A program made the position numbers and the translations under genes. The notes beneath the pieces were generated by a model, which was not told the DNA's origin, did not search any database, and saw nothing but the letters and a program-made list of their open reading frames with translations. Below are positions 1 through 9,683 of a stretch of DNA of 64,000 nt, one piece after another. This DNA is from Bacteroidota bacterium (lineage in GTDB: Bacteria; Bacteroidota; Ignavibacteria; Kryptoniales; JAKASW01), in assembly GCA_021812985.1 (NCBI GenBank), contig JAKAMG010000002.1, positions 33,779 through 97,778 on the forward strand. The letters are read 5' to 3'. The stretch's first letter is position 1; every line of letters begins with the position of its first letter.

Positions 1-235
1 TGTATAGCTCTTCGGGAAAGCCGTAGTAATCCTGTATGCACGGGATTTCCTCGCGGGCCTCGATTTCGAATTGGCCCTGAGTGAAATAGTGCGGCGAAGA
101 AACGATAATCGTATCGACGCCGCGTTCGGTCAGCGTTTTGCCGATCTTCTCGTAAACGCCATGGATCGAAGTCCGCTCTACGAGTGAAGTGGGTGCGCCG
201 TGAGAGATATACGACGTGAATACTATCTTACCCAT
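1..235 (-). CDS. LigB/DODA-type extradiol ring-opening dioxygenase (3' part outside window)
   Basis: The ORF track misses this reading frame because it runs off the left edge. It starts at ATG 235 (MGKIVFTSYISHGAPTS) and continues to base 1, giving about 78 residues. An SHG(A/S)P element near residue 12, an IIVSSPHYFT strand and a later DYYGFPEELY motif are the N-terminal hallmarks of the class III extradiol dioxygenases related to LigB and plant DODA; the second His lies in the SPH motif. These enzymes open catechol-type rings with Fe or Zn. An AAAGGA ribosome site lies about 12 bases upstream. It is the third gene of a run behind an ArsR-like regulator and DoxX, so a role in removing toxic quinols or catechols is inferred. 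The catalytic C-terminal part cannot be seen. Confidence 0.8.
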   Translation of the reverse strand, partial: MGKIVFTSYISHGAPTSLVERTSIHGVYEKIGKTLTERGVDTIIVSSPHYFTQGQFEIEAREEIPCIQDYYGFPEELY

Positions 236-297
236 TTGAATCCCGAAATCCTTTCGAATTAATTATCGAGCCGGAGGGAGATACTTTCTCTGCCGGC

Positions 298-672
298 TTA
301 ATGAAGGCCACCGCTATAGTACATGAACATCAGCGCCGCTCCCGCGAGAGACAGATTCTTCATGAACTGGACCTGCTGAAACTGCTTCATCATCGGATCA
401 CTTACCTTCCAGAAGGCGTGCATCATGAACGCCGTCGGGATCAGAAACAATACTATGAGCAGTGCCCCCAGAAACATATCGAAGTCAAAAAGCACAGATA
501 GACCCCCGGCAAGTATCATCAGTCCGGTCAGGAACGTCATGAACTGCGGAGCGGGCACACCCATGCTCGCGGCATATGCTCCCATCTCTTTGGTTTTGGT
601 CAGATGGCCAAACGCGCTGCTCAGAAAGAGAGCCGCAAAAAGGATTCTTCCTGCAATGAATACTGTTTCCAT
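298..672 (-). CDS. DoxX family integral membrane protein
   Basis: This 124-residue protein has four predicted hydrophobic segments (about residues 4-20, 43-62, 66-88 and 104-120) and the DoxX-like opening FIAGRILFAALFLSSAFGHL, where an early Arg and a small-residue-rich first helix are typical. DoxX proteins are small inner-membrane proteins linked to quinone chemistry, thiol-redox complexes and detoxification operons; the exact reaction is usually unknown. It sits 14 bases downstream of the ArsR-type gene and 62 bases upstream of the dioxygenase on the same strand, so the three are probably one transcript. Length fits the family. The family assignment is firm, the substrate is not. Confidence 0.85.
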   Translation of the reverse strand: METVFIAGRILFAALFLSSAFGHLTKTKEMGAYAASMGVPAPQFMTFLTGLMILAGGLSVLFDFDMFLGALLIVLFLIPTAFMMHAFWKVSDPMMKQFQQVQFMKNLSLAGAALMFMYYSGGLH

Positions 673-686
673 CTCTGTTTCTCCTT

Positions 687-977
687 CTATTTCTTTTTTA
701 GATGCGTATGTGCGAAGCCCGGGACGAAACGTTCCAGGACTGCCATGTTCGCCTTCATGTAATAATGGAGCCCTTTCTTGCGCACGTCGATGATCCCTGC
801 GTTCTCGAGTATTCGGTAATGATGGGACATGGCCGGCTTAGAAAGATCTATCCTGTCGTCGAAGTCCGCGCATGACAGCTCTCCTCTTTCAACAAGGGTA
901 GTCACTATCAAATATCTATTCGGGTCGCCGAGTGCCTTGAAGACTTTAACTGCCTGTTTTTCGAATTCACTCCTCAT
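687..977 (-). CDS. ArsR/SmtB-family winged-helix transcriptional regulator
   Basis: This 96-residue protein has the ArsR fold: FKALGDPNRYLIVTTLVERGELSCADF leads into the recognition helix (DLSKPAMSHHYRILENAGI) and a beta-wing (DVRKKGLHYYMKAN). The usual metal pair ELCVCD is absent; only one Cys (about residue 36, GELSCADF) is in the alpha3 region, so classical As/Zn sensing through two thiols is unlikely and sensing of an electrophile through a single thiol is possible. As first gene of the run with DoxX and the ring-opening dioxygenase it is the likely local repressor. Its start has an AGGA site about 10 bases upstream. The family is sure, the inducer is inferred. Confidence 0.9.
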   Translation of the reverse strand: MRSEFEKQAVKVFKALGDPNRYLIVTTLVERGELSCADFDDRIDLSKPAMSHHYRILENAGIIDVRKKGLHYYMKANMAVLERFVPGFAHTHLKKK

Positions 978-1025
978 TCACTTATCCTGTACGAATCACT
1001 CTCTCCAACGACGGCGTGTTCGTAT

Positions 1026-1050
1026 TAGTTCCATAGTTTTGGAAATAGTT
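1026..1050 (-). promoter_or_regulatory. Possible operator upstream of the ArsR-type gene
   Basis: The stretch holds TTCCA-N6-TGGAA (1029-1044) with three spaced copies of TAGTT (1026, 1034, 1046). It lies about 50-70 bases before the start codon of the ArsR-type gene, where an autoregulatory site would be expected. This rests on symmetry and position only. Confidence 0.3.
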
Positions 1051-1095
1051 AAACGGAAGCGATCCCGGCTAGTGTGTGACCAACTGGCCCGAGGC

Positions 1096-1125
1096 AAAAA
1101 AAAGGGGCGCCTCTTGGGCGCCCCT
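1096..1125 (-). terminator. Intrinsic terminator of the BON-domain gene
   Basis: Read on the minus strand this is a GC-rich hairpin (stem AGGGGCGCC / GGCGCCCCT with a 5-base loop) followed directly by eight T residues. It lies about 30 bases after the stop codon of the BON-domain gene and separates it from the arsR-type promoter. Confidence 0.9.
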
Positions 1126-1153
1126 GTCCTGAGAAACGAGACCGTGCGGGGTT

Positions 1154-1915
1154 TTAATCCGGCGAGACGTGGAGGTTGTTAACGACATCCATCGCGTCTG
1201 TTCGAAACCTCACCTGGCTTGCGAGATATCCACTCTCGCTCGGGGAGTTGACATAACCTTTCAGTATCACGTTATCGTTATTGACGATGACGTGAATCGG
1301 GGGATTGAGTTCCATGCCATACTGCCAGTAGAACGGGTCGTCGTAGATCAGCCGTGCCACCCTGTACCGCAGGGATCCCACGCTTCTCTCAGTGCGAAGG
1401 CGGTTTACGATTCCTGTAACGCCCGGCACTCTGGATGCCTCTGATTCGTATTGATTCACGTCCCAAGGGTTATCGACCCAGCCGCGAAGCGTCACCACGC
1501 CGTTCTTAGCATCCACCCTCAGCCAGTCAAAGACCGTGTAGAAGACGTGGTTCTCCACTCTCTTGGCGACCGCGGCGGCGAGCGGCCTGTCAGCAACGCG
1601 CGGCGCTGTTACGGATAGGTTGTTAATTACGCGGTAACTGTCGCAGACATCATGCGCCTCTGCAGACGCCTTTGTACGGTCGTACAGCGTCGGGACCGTT
1701 CCATCGAGGGTTATAGTCCCGCTCGCAACGCCAACCTTAACGTTGTTGTCGATGAGTATTCCGTCTTTGGCAAGTTTGTACTCGACGAATATTTTCAACG
1801 TGCCGTCCGATTTCCTGACGTTGCCGGCGAGGGCCGAGACAGTGCCGGAAGTGACCGAGAGCGCGCAAATCGCGAGGAACGCCATGAGCGCAGAGGTTAA
1901 ACGATACGTTCTCAT
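1154..1915 (-). CDS. Secreted BON-domain protein (OsmY-like)
   Basis: The track ORF begins at 2044, but the start is placed at ATG 1915: an AAGGAG site stands 7-8 bases upstream and the protein then opens with a clean signal peptide (MRTYRLTSALMAFLAICALSV...ALAG). The mature protein of about 225 residues has three BON units, each with the hydrophobic VGVASGTITLDGTVP / NGVVTLRGWVDN / DNVILKGYVNS core and a conserved Gly. BON domains are thought to bind phospholipid surfaces and occur in periplasmic osmotic-stress proteins such as OsmY. It is followed by a strong terminator and preceded by 178 bases of non-coding DNA, so it is probably a single-gene unit. The role in envelope stability is inferred. 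Confidence 0.85.
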   Translation of the reverse strand: MRTYRLTSALMAFLAICALSVTSGTVSALAGNVRKSDGTLKIFVEYKLAKDGILIDNNVKVGVASGTITLDGTVPTLYDRTKASAEAHDVCDSYRVINNLSVTAPRVADRPLAAAVAKRVENHVFYTVFDWLRVDAKNGVVTLRGWVDNPWDVNQYESEASRVPGVTGIVNRLRTERSVGSLRYRVARLIYDDPFYWQYGMELNPPIHVIVNNDNVILKGYVNSPSESGYLASQVRFRTDAMDVVNNLHVSPD

Positions 1916-2093
1916 GATCTTCTCCTTTTTCTTCACGCCGCCAATCCGTTGGCTAAGGCTCCGCTCTCCCGGCGGCTTGTTGCACCATGATAGACGCGCG
2001 CCTTCCAAGAAAGGTTTTCTCGGCCGTCCAACTTTACGGCGCAATTTGAACGAATGAAAGAAAATTAATCGGTGGAGAATCGGGCGTTCGTGC

Positions 2094-5000
2094 TCAGAAG
2101 AAAGCCCTGACCTCCGCAGTCATTGTGTGGACAGGCGAGCCGCCGGCCTCGGTCCGCCCAGAGTAATCAGCGTTCGCCTGTATGAAGGAGTTTATCCGGT
2201 ACTGGAATCCGACTTCCCAAATGTATGTTTGCCCCGGAAGAAAGCCCTGCGTCAGCTCGAAGGGCATGTAGACGTTCGGCTGGAGGTTACTGATCGAAAC
2301 CTCGTCCCGCTCCAGCTGTACCGTAACTCTCCCTTTGGTCAAAATTGAATATGCCACCTTGAGGACCTCGGAGTTGGAAGAAGCAGTCAAGTCGGCGCGC
2401 GAAGCATCGACGGACTTACTCAGTGCGAGCTTGAATGACGACTCCACATTCATGCTCGGACGGTAGGACAGCTCCGACGAGACCGTGTTTGAACTGATGA
2501 GGTGCGCCCGGTCGGTGTAAGTGGTATAGACGTTGTCGTCGTTCCATGATAGGTCGAGCTGCTCGTAGAAAGTGTCGGTTAATTTGGTCCTCAGCCTGAG
2601 ACTCTGTTCGCGCCGGTAACCCTGCTCGGTCGCTATGGAATACTGGCTGAGCGACCTGTTCTGCAGGAACCTCAGGCGGAGAGAGAAATCACGGTTGTTC
2701 TGGAGGACGTAGAGGTCCTGTTGAAAAATCTGGGCGCCGCTCAAGGTAAGGCTGTCGTTCAGGAATTTCGACAGGCGCATCAGGTATATATCGCTGACGT
2801 TAGAAGTCTGATTGCTTTCGGATATCTGCCAGAGCGTGACTGATGAGAGCGCTCTCATCAGCGAGCGGAACATTCCGCCATCCCCTTTTATGAACCGGTC
2901 CGGGGTAAGGGCGAGCCTGAAATTCGTCTTCAGGTCAACAACAGGATACAGCGTCGTCGTGGGCCGCGTCAGGACGATGTAATCACCGTTGAAGTTGACC
3001 TGCTGAAAGTCTGCTGGGTTCGTTATGTCCACCTGGCCGTTGTGATTTCCGTCGATCCACTTGTACTGTCCCTGTCCCGGCAGGACCTTCCAAAAGATTT
3101 GTTCGAGGCGTGCGGCGCGTTCGGTCGTCACCTGGTAAAACACGTTGGTCTCTATTCCGCGGTTGAGGGGAGAGTAATTCGTCTCCCACTTCGAGAGTAC
3201 CGATTCGTTATCGGAGTTACCGAGGTTTCTGAAGCTCTCAGTGTAACTCTTCCTGCGGTAGGTCAGTGTCAGAGCCGAAGTGAAGTTATTCCACTCGCTC
3301 AGCCGCATCGAAAGCTGGTCTGTTACTGAATTCGAGGAAGGCAGGAGGACTCCTCCAATTATCCCGCTCTCGTTTCTGAAGAGCATCTCGGCTGTCACGT
3401 CAATGTTGTACATCCTTGCCAGAGACAGGGTCGGGCCGAATTCGAAATAACGGTATGAGTTGGCCCAGAGCGAATCGGTCCCCGTCGTCGCGAGACGGCG
3501 ATCTTCGGATTGCAACCTGAATCCTGGCGTTATCTTCCAGAGGTTGAACGAAATGCTGCCCTCCTCCCTGAACCAGTTTCCGGAGTTGTCGAAGTTGTCG
3601 TCCCTGCTGTTCACCAGCGTAGCCTGATAAGTCATGGATGGAATCCAGGCGGAATCTCCGCCGAGGTTGAAGAATCCGGAGTACCTACCCGAGCCGAACC
3701 CTTGCCCGCGCGTAATCCTTCCGACATCTCCTCCCAGCGTGAGTCTTGCTCTCTTGAGCGAGGGGGAAAAATCTATATGCGCCTGATTCAGTAGCTCGTC
3801 CCCCGCCGTCAGAGTATCGATCCCCCACTCTCTGTTGAACTCGACGTCGTTGGTTCTGTCCATCGGATTAAAGCCACTGTTTTCATATCGCGTCATTTCA
3901 TTGAACGTCAGAGCCCCGATGTCGGCATCCCCGATGCGGAGGTGCTTCGGGGCGTAGTCGACACCAAACTTCAGTCCGTATCCATTGGTCGTGACGCCCG
4001 GTAGGGATGAGAGCCGGTTCACGTCTAGACTGCTCGCCGCGTATTCCAGGCTTACACCGCCGTCTCGACCGAACCTGTAATTCGTGGTGACATCAGCCAT
4101 CTGATGGAACTGTGGCATCGGCAGAATCACGATCGGCGCGTAACTCCCCTGATTCACGCCGACGAAGTTAAACTGGCCAAACCCGACAGACTGGTAATCT
4201 CCCTTGCCGCTTCCCACGAGCGAGAAGGCAACGCTGTAGACCGCCTTCACAAGGTCGATCGTGTCCGTCGGCTGCACGAAGGAGTAATAGTAATAGGGTC
4301 TGCCATTTACGGTGGTTGAGTCACGCATGTACTGTCCCTTGCCCATGCCGGTAACAGAGTCACGACCTACATATGTGACTCCGCTTCTGGAGGCGGCAAG
4401 CGGATTGTTCCCCGCCGCGCTCAGCAGCGCCCTGTCCGAATCCGCGAGCGAGACACCGAAGGCGGAGCTCGGGTCGTCGCCTTCCTGGTAGTATGACACT
4501 CCGATTTCCAGCCTGTCGCCGGCCAACTTCGTTCTCGCGGCCCCGCCCGCGAACGTCCTCTGAAACTGGCCGTCCGTGTACTCGAACTCCACGAATACCC
4601 GGCTGAGATTTGTTATCAGATGTCTCGGGGTGAATGTCACCTGCGCATTGGAGTAATCGATGACGTAATCGTTCATCTCTCCCCGAACCATCTGGACGCC
4701 GTCCAAATACACCTTCTCCGTCCCGGCAATCACGATTATGTTCGGGCTGCCGTCGTCTCCAACAAGCTGGTACGGTCCCTGGCTTCCGTCGATCGGCGCT
4801 ATCTGTTGAGTTCTGAACTTTCCCCGGCTGACCGCGCCGCTCAGCATCACCGTGGACTGACCGTAGTCGGCCACCCCCATCGCGCCCTGGAGTTTCCTGT
4901 GAATTATTCCGAACTCAGTTCCCGTCTCGGCCAGCTCGAAATCGCCCAGCGTCCCTGAAATGTGCTGCGAACGAATGTTCACGAATACCTTGTCGAACTC

Positions 5001-5615
5001 CTGAAGTGTCCTAGTGTTCCCTTCAGGCTGTATCGGGCTCGACTGGTCGGTGAGCGCCGCCGATACCTCGACGTCGTTGGTGAGCATCCCCTGAAGCTGC
5101 ATCCTGAATCCGGAGTTCACTGTGAGATCGCGATTAGACCCTATCGTGAACCCGCGCACGATGCTACCGCTCTTTTGAATGCTGCTCCCGAACATTTCCG
5201 ATGGCGTAATCGGCGCGCTTCGCTCAATCATCGTTATGTTTTGTTTGGCTGCGGTGTCGAACTTCGTTACGGTGATGTGCCGCTCATAATCTGTCGGCAA
5301 ATCAAACGGGAAATTCCTGTATGAGATGTCGATTGAATACGAAGAATCCTTGCGGCCACGAAAGAAATTCCCGGAAGGATTGAACCTTACCCTTCCCTTC
5401 GTGTAATCCATCGAGTAATCGACGCCCCTCAATAAGAGTGAGGCATCGCATGTGATCCGTTCCGAATTTTGTATGATGTATTTTGCGGGGAGGCTGACCG
5501 TCGTGTCGGGAGACGCGATGCGGACGACCAGAGAGTCAGAAGTTGTCTGCGCGAAAATATCGGACGACGCTACCAGGCATAGCAGAACGAGTAACGCGCA
5601 CTTGGCAGAAGACAT
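2094..5615 (-). CDS. Giant outer-membrane beta-barrel surface protein
   Basis: This 1173-residue protein has a signal peptide (residues 1-22, ending IFAQ). An N-terminal segment (about 110-340) reads RGFTIGSNRDLTVNSGFR, then LTDQSSPIQPEGNTRTLQEF and GTEKVYLDGVQMVRGEMNDY. The last is the same GxxxVYLDGxxLxxGxDYxIDY element seen in SprA of this window. The remaining 800 residues are alternating amphipathic beta strands rich in aromatic girdle residues, and the chain ends in Phe (EVRAFF), as expected for an outer-membrane barrel. Large proteins of this kind are widespread in Bacteroidota and Ignavibacteria without a named function. Placement in the outer membrane is well supported; a link to type IX secretion or envelope assembly is inferred only from the shared element. 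Confidence 0.75.
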   Translation of the reverse strand: MSSAKCALLVLLCLVASSDIFAQTTSDSLVVRIASPDTTVSLPAKYIIQNSERITCDASLLLRGVDYSMDYTKGRVRFNPSGNFFRGRKDSSYSIDISYRNFPFDLPTDYERHITVTKFDTAAKQNITMIERSAPITPSEMFGSSIQKSGSIVRGFTIGSNRDLTVNSGFRMQLQGMLTNDVEVSAALTDQSSPIQPEGNTRTLQEFDKVFVNIRSQHISGTLGDFELAETGTEFGIIHRKLQGAMGVADYGQSTVMLSGAVSRGKFRTQQIAPIDGSQGPYQLVGDDGSPNIIVIAGTEKVYLDGVQMVRGEMNDYVIDYSNAQVTFTPRHLITNLSRVFVEFEYTDGQFQRTFAGGAARTKLAGDRLEIGVSYYQEGDDPSSAFGVSLADSDRALLSAAGNNPLAASRSGVTYVGRDSVTGMGKGQYMRDSTTVNGRPYYYYSFVQPTDTIDLVKAVYSVAFSLVGSGKGDYQSVGFGQFNFVGVNQGSYAPIVILPMPQFHQMADVTTNYRFGRDGGVSLEYAASSLDVNRLSSLPGVTTNGYGLKFGVDYAPKHLRIGDADIGALTFNEMTRYENSGFNPMDRTNDVEFNREWGIDTLTAGDELLNQAHIDFSPSLKRARLTLGGDVGRITRGQGFGSGRYSGFFNLGGDSAWIPSMTYQATLVNSRDDNFDNSGNWFREEGSISFNLWKITPGFRLQSEDRRLATTGTDSLWANSYRYFEFGPTLSLARMYNIDVTAEMLFRNESGIIGGVLLPSSNSVTDQLSMRLSEWNNFTSALTLTYRRKSYTESFRNLGNSDNESVLSKWETNYSPLNRGIETNVFYQVTTERAARLEQIFWKVLPGQGQYKWIDGNHNGQVDITNPADFQQVNFNGDYIVLTRPTTTLYPVVDLKTNFRLALTPDRFIKGDGGMFRSLMRALSSVTLWQISESNQTSNVSDIYLMRLSKFLNDSLTLSGAQIFQQDLYVLQNNRDFSLRLRFLQNRSLSQYSIATEQGYRREQSLRLRTKLTDTFYEQLDLSWNDDNVYTTYTDRAHLISSNTVSSELSYRPSMNVESSFKLALSKSVDASRADLTASSNSEVLKVAYSILTKGRVTVQLERDEVSISNLQPNVYMPFELTQGFLPGQTYIWEVGFQYRINSFIQANADYSGRTEAGGSPVHTMTAEVRAFF

Positions 5616-5786
5616 CGTCTCAATTGAGCGGACTTCACCTCGAGAAGTTGCCGGCGATATTCCTGTCGAATCCAGGAAAGCAGCCGAGCGCCGGGCCGGC
5701 TTCAGGGAAATGACGGATTCCCACGGAAGGCACTGCGCAGACTGTTTTCGCGGGAATCCGCCCTTTTTTCGTCATGATTAGATAGT

Positions 5787-6548
5787 TTACCTGGAAGAGC
5801 TCTTCACGATTTTGGCGAACGAATCCGCCTTGAGGCTTGCGCCACCGACGAGAGCGCCGTCGACGTCGGGCTGAGAAAGAAGCTCCGCAGCGTTTTCCGG
5901 CTTGACGCTTCCTCCGTACTGAATCGTAAGCGAGTCAGCCACCTCCTTACCGAACATCCCCGCCACTGTCCTTCTGATGAACGCGTGAGCGTCTTCGGCC
6001 TGCTGCGGCGTCGCGTTCCGGCCCGTCCCTATCGCCCAGATGGGTTCATACGCCACGACAAGCGAGGGAAGGTCTTTCGGGGTCAGGCCTTCGAGCGCGG
6101 CCTTTATCTGCCGCTCGAGCACCTTTTCCGTCACCCCGCCGTCCCGCTCCGCGAGCGATTCCCCGACGCAGAGTATAACATTGAGATCCGATGAGAGCGC
6201 CTTCTTCACTTTCTTCGCGACCACCTCATCAGTATCGCCGAAAAACTGACGGCGCTCCGAGTGACCCACAATGACGTAGCTTACGCCAACCGACTTTAAC
6301 ATCCTGGCTGACACTTCGCCAGTGAACGCGCCATCATTTTCGTAATGGAGGTTCTGCGCCCCGAGAATGAAAGGGCTCTCACGAAGGAGCTCGGCGGCCG
6401 CATCGAGCGCGATGAACGGCGGGCAGATTATAACCTCGGCCGTGCCATCATAGCTCTTCATTTCGTCGCGGAAAGCGTAGACGAATTCCGAAGTCTCGTT
6501 GATATCTTTGTTCATTTTCCAGTTTGCGGCGATGATCTTCTTTCTCAT
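5787..6548 (-). CDS. tpiA: Triosephosphate isomerase
   Basis: This is a full-length TIM barrel of 253 residues that interconverts dihydroxyacetone phosphate and glyceraldehyde 3-phosphate in glycolysis and gluconeogenesis. Catalytic residues are visible: Asn9/Lys11 in AANWKMN, His96 in VGHSERR and Glu168 in AYEPIWAIGTG. The phosphate-binding IQYGGSVKPEN and GALVGGASL loops are also present. It follows gatB by 157 bases on the same strand, and the giant barrel gene begins 171 bases downstream. Nothing unusual is seen. Confidence 0.97.
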   Translation of the reverse strand: MRKKIIAANWKMNKDINETSEFVYAFRDEMKSYDGTAEVIICPPFIALDAAAELLRESPFILGAQNLHYENDGAFTGEVSARMLKSVGVSYVIVGHSERRQFFGDTDEVVAKKVKKALSSDLNVILCVGESLAERDGGVTEKVLERQIKAALEGLTPKDLPSLVVAYEPIWAIGTGRNATPQQAEDAHAFIRRTVAGMFGKEVADSLTIQYGGSVKPENAAELLSQPDVDGALVGGASLKADSFAKIVKSSSR

Positions 6549-6705
6549 ATCCCCTCTGTGTTAAGAGATTTCTTTGTTAAGTCAAATAGTTGCGCGGCCG
6601 GGATTCCATACCGATGGGGCCATTGGCCGGAAGGATCCGGGCATGCTGGTCCGGCATGATGACAGCCCTCCCGCGTTGAAAGCATCAACTGCGCTCCATG
6701 CTGGG

Positions 6706-8169
6706 TTAATTCTTTAGGCGGTCGAGCTTCTGCCGGAGAAGGTCGTTCAACATCTTCGGATTCGCCTTCCCTCGCGTCTTCTTCATGATTTCTCCGACGA
6801 AGAATCCGAACAGCTTCTCCTTGCCACCGATGTATTTTCCGACTTCATCAGGGTTTGCCTGAAGCACTTCCTCGACGACCTTGCCGATCTCCGATTCGTC
6901 CGACAGCTGCCTGAGCCCCTTCTTCTCGACGATCGAATCGGGCGATTCACCCGACCGCAGCATTTCGTCAAACACTTCCTTAGCCAACTTCGTCGAGATG
7001 GTACCCTCGTTTATCAGGTCGATCATCCTCGACAACTGCGAGGGACGGATGGTGAACTCGCCAATCTTTACCGATTTCTCGTTGACGACACGAAGGACGT
7101 CCGTCATCACGTAGTTGCTCGCCTGCTTATACGCGGCCTCGGTCTTGAGTTTCAGGCCTGAAACGATTTCCTCGTAGTAATCGGCGACCTCCTTCTCGGC
7201 CGTCAGTATTTCAGAATCGTACTTTGGGAGCGAAAACTCGCGCATGTACCTGTTTCGTCTTTCCATCGGAAGCTCGGGCTGTGACGCCCTTACCTTCTCT
7301 ATCCAGGCATCGTCTATCACGACTGGAACGAGGTCCGGATCGGGAAAATACCTGTAGTCGTTCGCCTCCTCCTTCGACCTCATCGGTCGCACCTCGTTTG
7401 TGTCAGCATCGTAGAGAAGCGTCTCCTGCTTGACGCGGTCGCCGGATTCGATGAGAAGATATTGCCTGTCGATTTCGACGTCCAGCGCCCGCTCGACGTT
7501 CCGGAAGGAATTCATGTTCTTGATTTCGGTCTTGGTGCCGAGTCGCGTCTCGCCCCGAAGGCGGATGGAAACGTTAGCATCGCATCTGAGCGAGCCCTCC
7601 TCCATATTCCCGTCGCAGATGCCGAGATAAGTGACTATCTGGCGGATCTGCTGGAGATAGAGATAGGCTTCTTCGCCCGAACGTATATCCGGTTTGCTCA
7701 CGATCTCGAGAAGCGGCACGCCGCACCTGTTCAGGTCAACGAGAGTCTCTTTGCCCTGGTCATGTATCGACTTGCCCGCGTCCTCCTCCATGTGGATTCT
7801 GACGAGACCGATCTTCTTCTGGGTACCATCCTTCTTCTCAATTTCAACGTAGCCGTCGACGCAGATCGGCTCTTCGAACTGCGAGATCTGGTATCCCTTT
7901 GGAAGGTCCGGGTAGAAATAGTTTTTCCTGGCAAAGATCGAGTAAGGGGTGATCCTGCAATTTGTGGCAAGTCCCATTTTTATGGCAAACTCAACCAGCC
8001 GCCTGTTAAGCACGGGTAGAACGCCCGGCATACCAAGGCACACCGGGCAGACGTTCGAGTTGGGCGGGTTCCCGAACTTAGTCGAACAACCACAGAAGGT
8101 CTTCGTCTCGGTAAGCATCTGGGAGTGAACTTCCAGACCAATTACGGCTTCGTATTTATTCCAATCCAA
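6706..8169 (-). CDS. gatB: Aspartyl/glutamyl-tRNA(Asn/Gln) amidotransferase subunit B
   Basis: GatB is the 487-residue kinase/amidotransfer subunit of GatCAB, which converts Glu-tRNA(Gln) and/or Asp-tRNA(Asn) to the amide forms. The cradle domain opens with [12 protein letters not shown], carries the zinc Cys residues (CGCS...CPVCLG) and the signature [13 protein letters not shown]. The C-terminal helical and YqeY-like tail domain runs to KLDRLKN. gatA and gatC are not in the window. It starts 30 bases after the sucC stop, so the two are probably co-transcribed. Confidence 0.97.
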   Translation of the reverse strand: MDWNKYEAVIGLEVHSQMLTETKTFCGCSTKFGNPPNSNVCPVCLGMPGVLPVLNRRLVEFAIKMGLATNCRITPYSIFARKNYFYPDLPKGYQISQFEEPICVDGYVEIEKKDGTQKKIGLVRIHMEEDAGKSIHDQGKETLVDLNRCGVPLLEIVSKPDIRSGEEAYLYLQQIRQIVTYLGICDGNMEEGSLRCDANVSIRLRGETRLGTKTEIKNMNSFRNVERALDVEIDRQYLLIESGDRVKQETLLYDADTNEVRPMRSKEEANDYRYFPDPDLVPVVIDDAWIEKVRASQPELPMERRNRYMREFSLPKYDSEILTAEKEVADYYEEIVSGLKLKTEAAYKQASNYVMTDVLRVVNEKSVKIGEFTIRPSQLSRMIDLINEGTISTKLAKEVFDEMLRSGESPDSIVEKKGLRQLSDESEIGKVVEEVLQANPDEVGKYIGGKEKLFGFFVGEIMKKTRGKANPKMLNDLLRQKLDRLKN

Positions 8170-8199
8170 TCTGTGTTCAGAATTTTAGATTAAAGGTGG

Positions 8200-9363
8200 T
8201 CAGTTCCTCAGTGCCGCTACAACCTTCTCAGCCGCGTCTTTGAGTCCGTTCGCGACCGCGAAGTTCAGGCCGGAGTCCTTGAGAAGTTGGGCGCCTTCTT
8301 TCGCATTTGTACCTTCGAGGCGTACCACTACAGGAAGATTGACCGAAACTCTCTTCGCCGCTTCGATGACGCCCTGCGCCACGCGGTCGCAGCGCACTAT
8401 ACCCCCGAATATGTTGATGAGGATCGCCTTCACATTCGGGTCGGAGAGAATGATCTTGAAGCCGCTGGAGACCGTCTCGACATTTGCGCCGCCGCCGACA
8501 TCGAGGAAATTCGCCGGTTCACCGCCGGTCAGCTTTATGATGTCCATTGTCGCCATCGCGAGCCCCGCCCCGTTCACCATGCAGCCGACATTTCCGTCGA
8601 GCTTGATGTAGTTCAGGTGTGATTTCGATGCTTCGACTTCGAGGGGCGACTCCTCGTCGAGGTCCCTAAGTTCCATGATATCGGGATGGCGATAGAGCGC
8701 GTTGTCGTCGAAGTTCATCTTCGCGTCGAGAGCCATGACGTAACCCTCCTTCGTCAGGACAAGAGGATTGATTTCCGCGAGGCTCGCGTCAGACTCGACA
8801 TATGCCTTGTACAGCGCCGTAAGAAATCTCACGCCGTTCTTGTAAGCGTCTCCCGTCAGTCCGAGACCGAACGCGAGCTTCTTCGCCTGAAAAGGCATGA
8901 GGCCGAGCCCGGGATCGACGGTCTCTTTCAATATCTTCTCCGGCGATTCCGCCGCTACCTTCTCTATTTCTACTCCCCCTTCAGTAGACACCATGAAAAC
9001 ATTCTTCGAGGTGGTTCTGTCCAGGACTATTCCGGCGTAAAGCTCCTTCGCGATGTTTATCCCCTCTTCAATGAGGAGGCGCTTGACGACCTTCCCTTCC
9101 GGTCCGGTCTGGTGTGTCACGAGAGTCATGCCAAGTATCTGCGAAGCGAGCTGTCTGACTTCGTCGATGCTCTTCGCCACTTTCACGCCGCCTCCCTTTC
9201 CGCGACCGCCGGCATGAATCTGGGCCTTCACGACCCACACGCTCCCGCCAATTTCCTGCGCTGCCCGCACTGCTTCATCGACACTGAACGCGACCTTCCC
9301 CTTGGGAATCGCTACGTTGAATTTCTTAAGAATCTCTTTTGCCTGATACTCGTGGATTTTCAT
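8200..9363 (-). CDS. sucC: Succinyl-CoA synthetase (ADP-forming) beta subunit
   Basis: The 387-residue ATP-grasp beta subunit couples succinyl-CoA cleavage to nucleotide phosphorylation in the citric acid cycle. It opens [12 protein letters not shown] as in most SucC proteins, has the [16 protein letters not shown] nucleotide loop, [10 protein letters not shown] in the grasp domain, and the C-terminal CoA-ligase part with [17 protein letters not shown] and [10 protein letters not shown]. The alpha subunit sucD is not adjacent, which is common in this lineage. A plausible sigma-70 type promoter lies about 115 bases upstream, and gatB follows closely. Confidence 0.97.
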   Translation of the reverse strand: MKIHEYQAKEILKKFNVAIPKGKVAFSVDEAVRAAQEIGGSVWVVKAQIHAGGRGKGGGVKVAKSIDEVRQLASQILGMTLVTHQTGPEGKVVKRLLIEEGINIAKELYAGIVLDRTTSKNVFMVSTEGGVEIEKVAAESPEKILKETVDPGLGLMPFQAKKLAFGLGLTGDAYKNGVRFLTALYKAYVESDASLAEINPLVLTKEGYVMALDAKMNFDDNALYRHPDIMELRDLDEESPLEVEASKSHLNYIKLDGNVGCMVNGAGLAMATMDIIKLTGGEPANFLDVGGGANVETVSSGFKIILSDPNVKAILINIFGGIVRCDRVAQGVIEAAKRVSVNLPVVVRLEGTNAKEGAQLLKDSGLNFAVANGLKDAAEKVVAALRN

Positions 9364-9683
9364 CTCAGAACCTTGTTTAATTTTGTGAAGTCAGGTAGGC
9401 CTGCACCAGAAATGTTTATTTCACTCGTTAAGGCCACCCATCCGAATGATGTTGAAACTCTTTTCGGCCTGAAACCTCTTTGTAGTCGGCTCAAAGGTCT
9501 TTGTCAATATAGGAAAGAGGGGATTGGACTTCAAGAAACGCCGCGGAAAGAGCGGCTGAATAAACCTCGTGAAGGCACGCCAATACCTCTCCGGTCTACT
9601 TAATCGATGCGATGCGCCCTAAACTGACGAAAGGATAACTACTTCCGACCTGCGCCAATGCCGACTTCGACCGGTTTTCTATT
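9364..9683. other. Non-coding interval between sucC and the T9SS cargo gene
   Basis: These 320 bases hold the promoter proposed for sucC. The plus-strand frame that crosses the interval (8686-9603) is a shadow of sucC. No other convincing gene or repeat is seen. Confidence 0.6.
9479..9507 (-). promoter_or_regulatory. Candidate sucC-gatB promoter
   Basis: On the minus strand a perfect TTGACA (9507-9502) is followed after exactly 17 bases by TACAAA (9484-9479), about 115 bases before the sucC start codon. Bacteroidota often use a different -7 element, so assignment to the sigma-70 consensus is tentative. Confidence 0.45.

Noticed and set aside
8686-9603. 305-residue plus-strand ORF
   Set aside because: It lies antisense to sucC in a frame kept open by codon bias; composition (His/Arg-rich, no domain) is that of a shadow.
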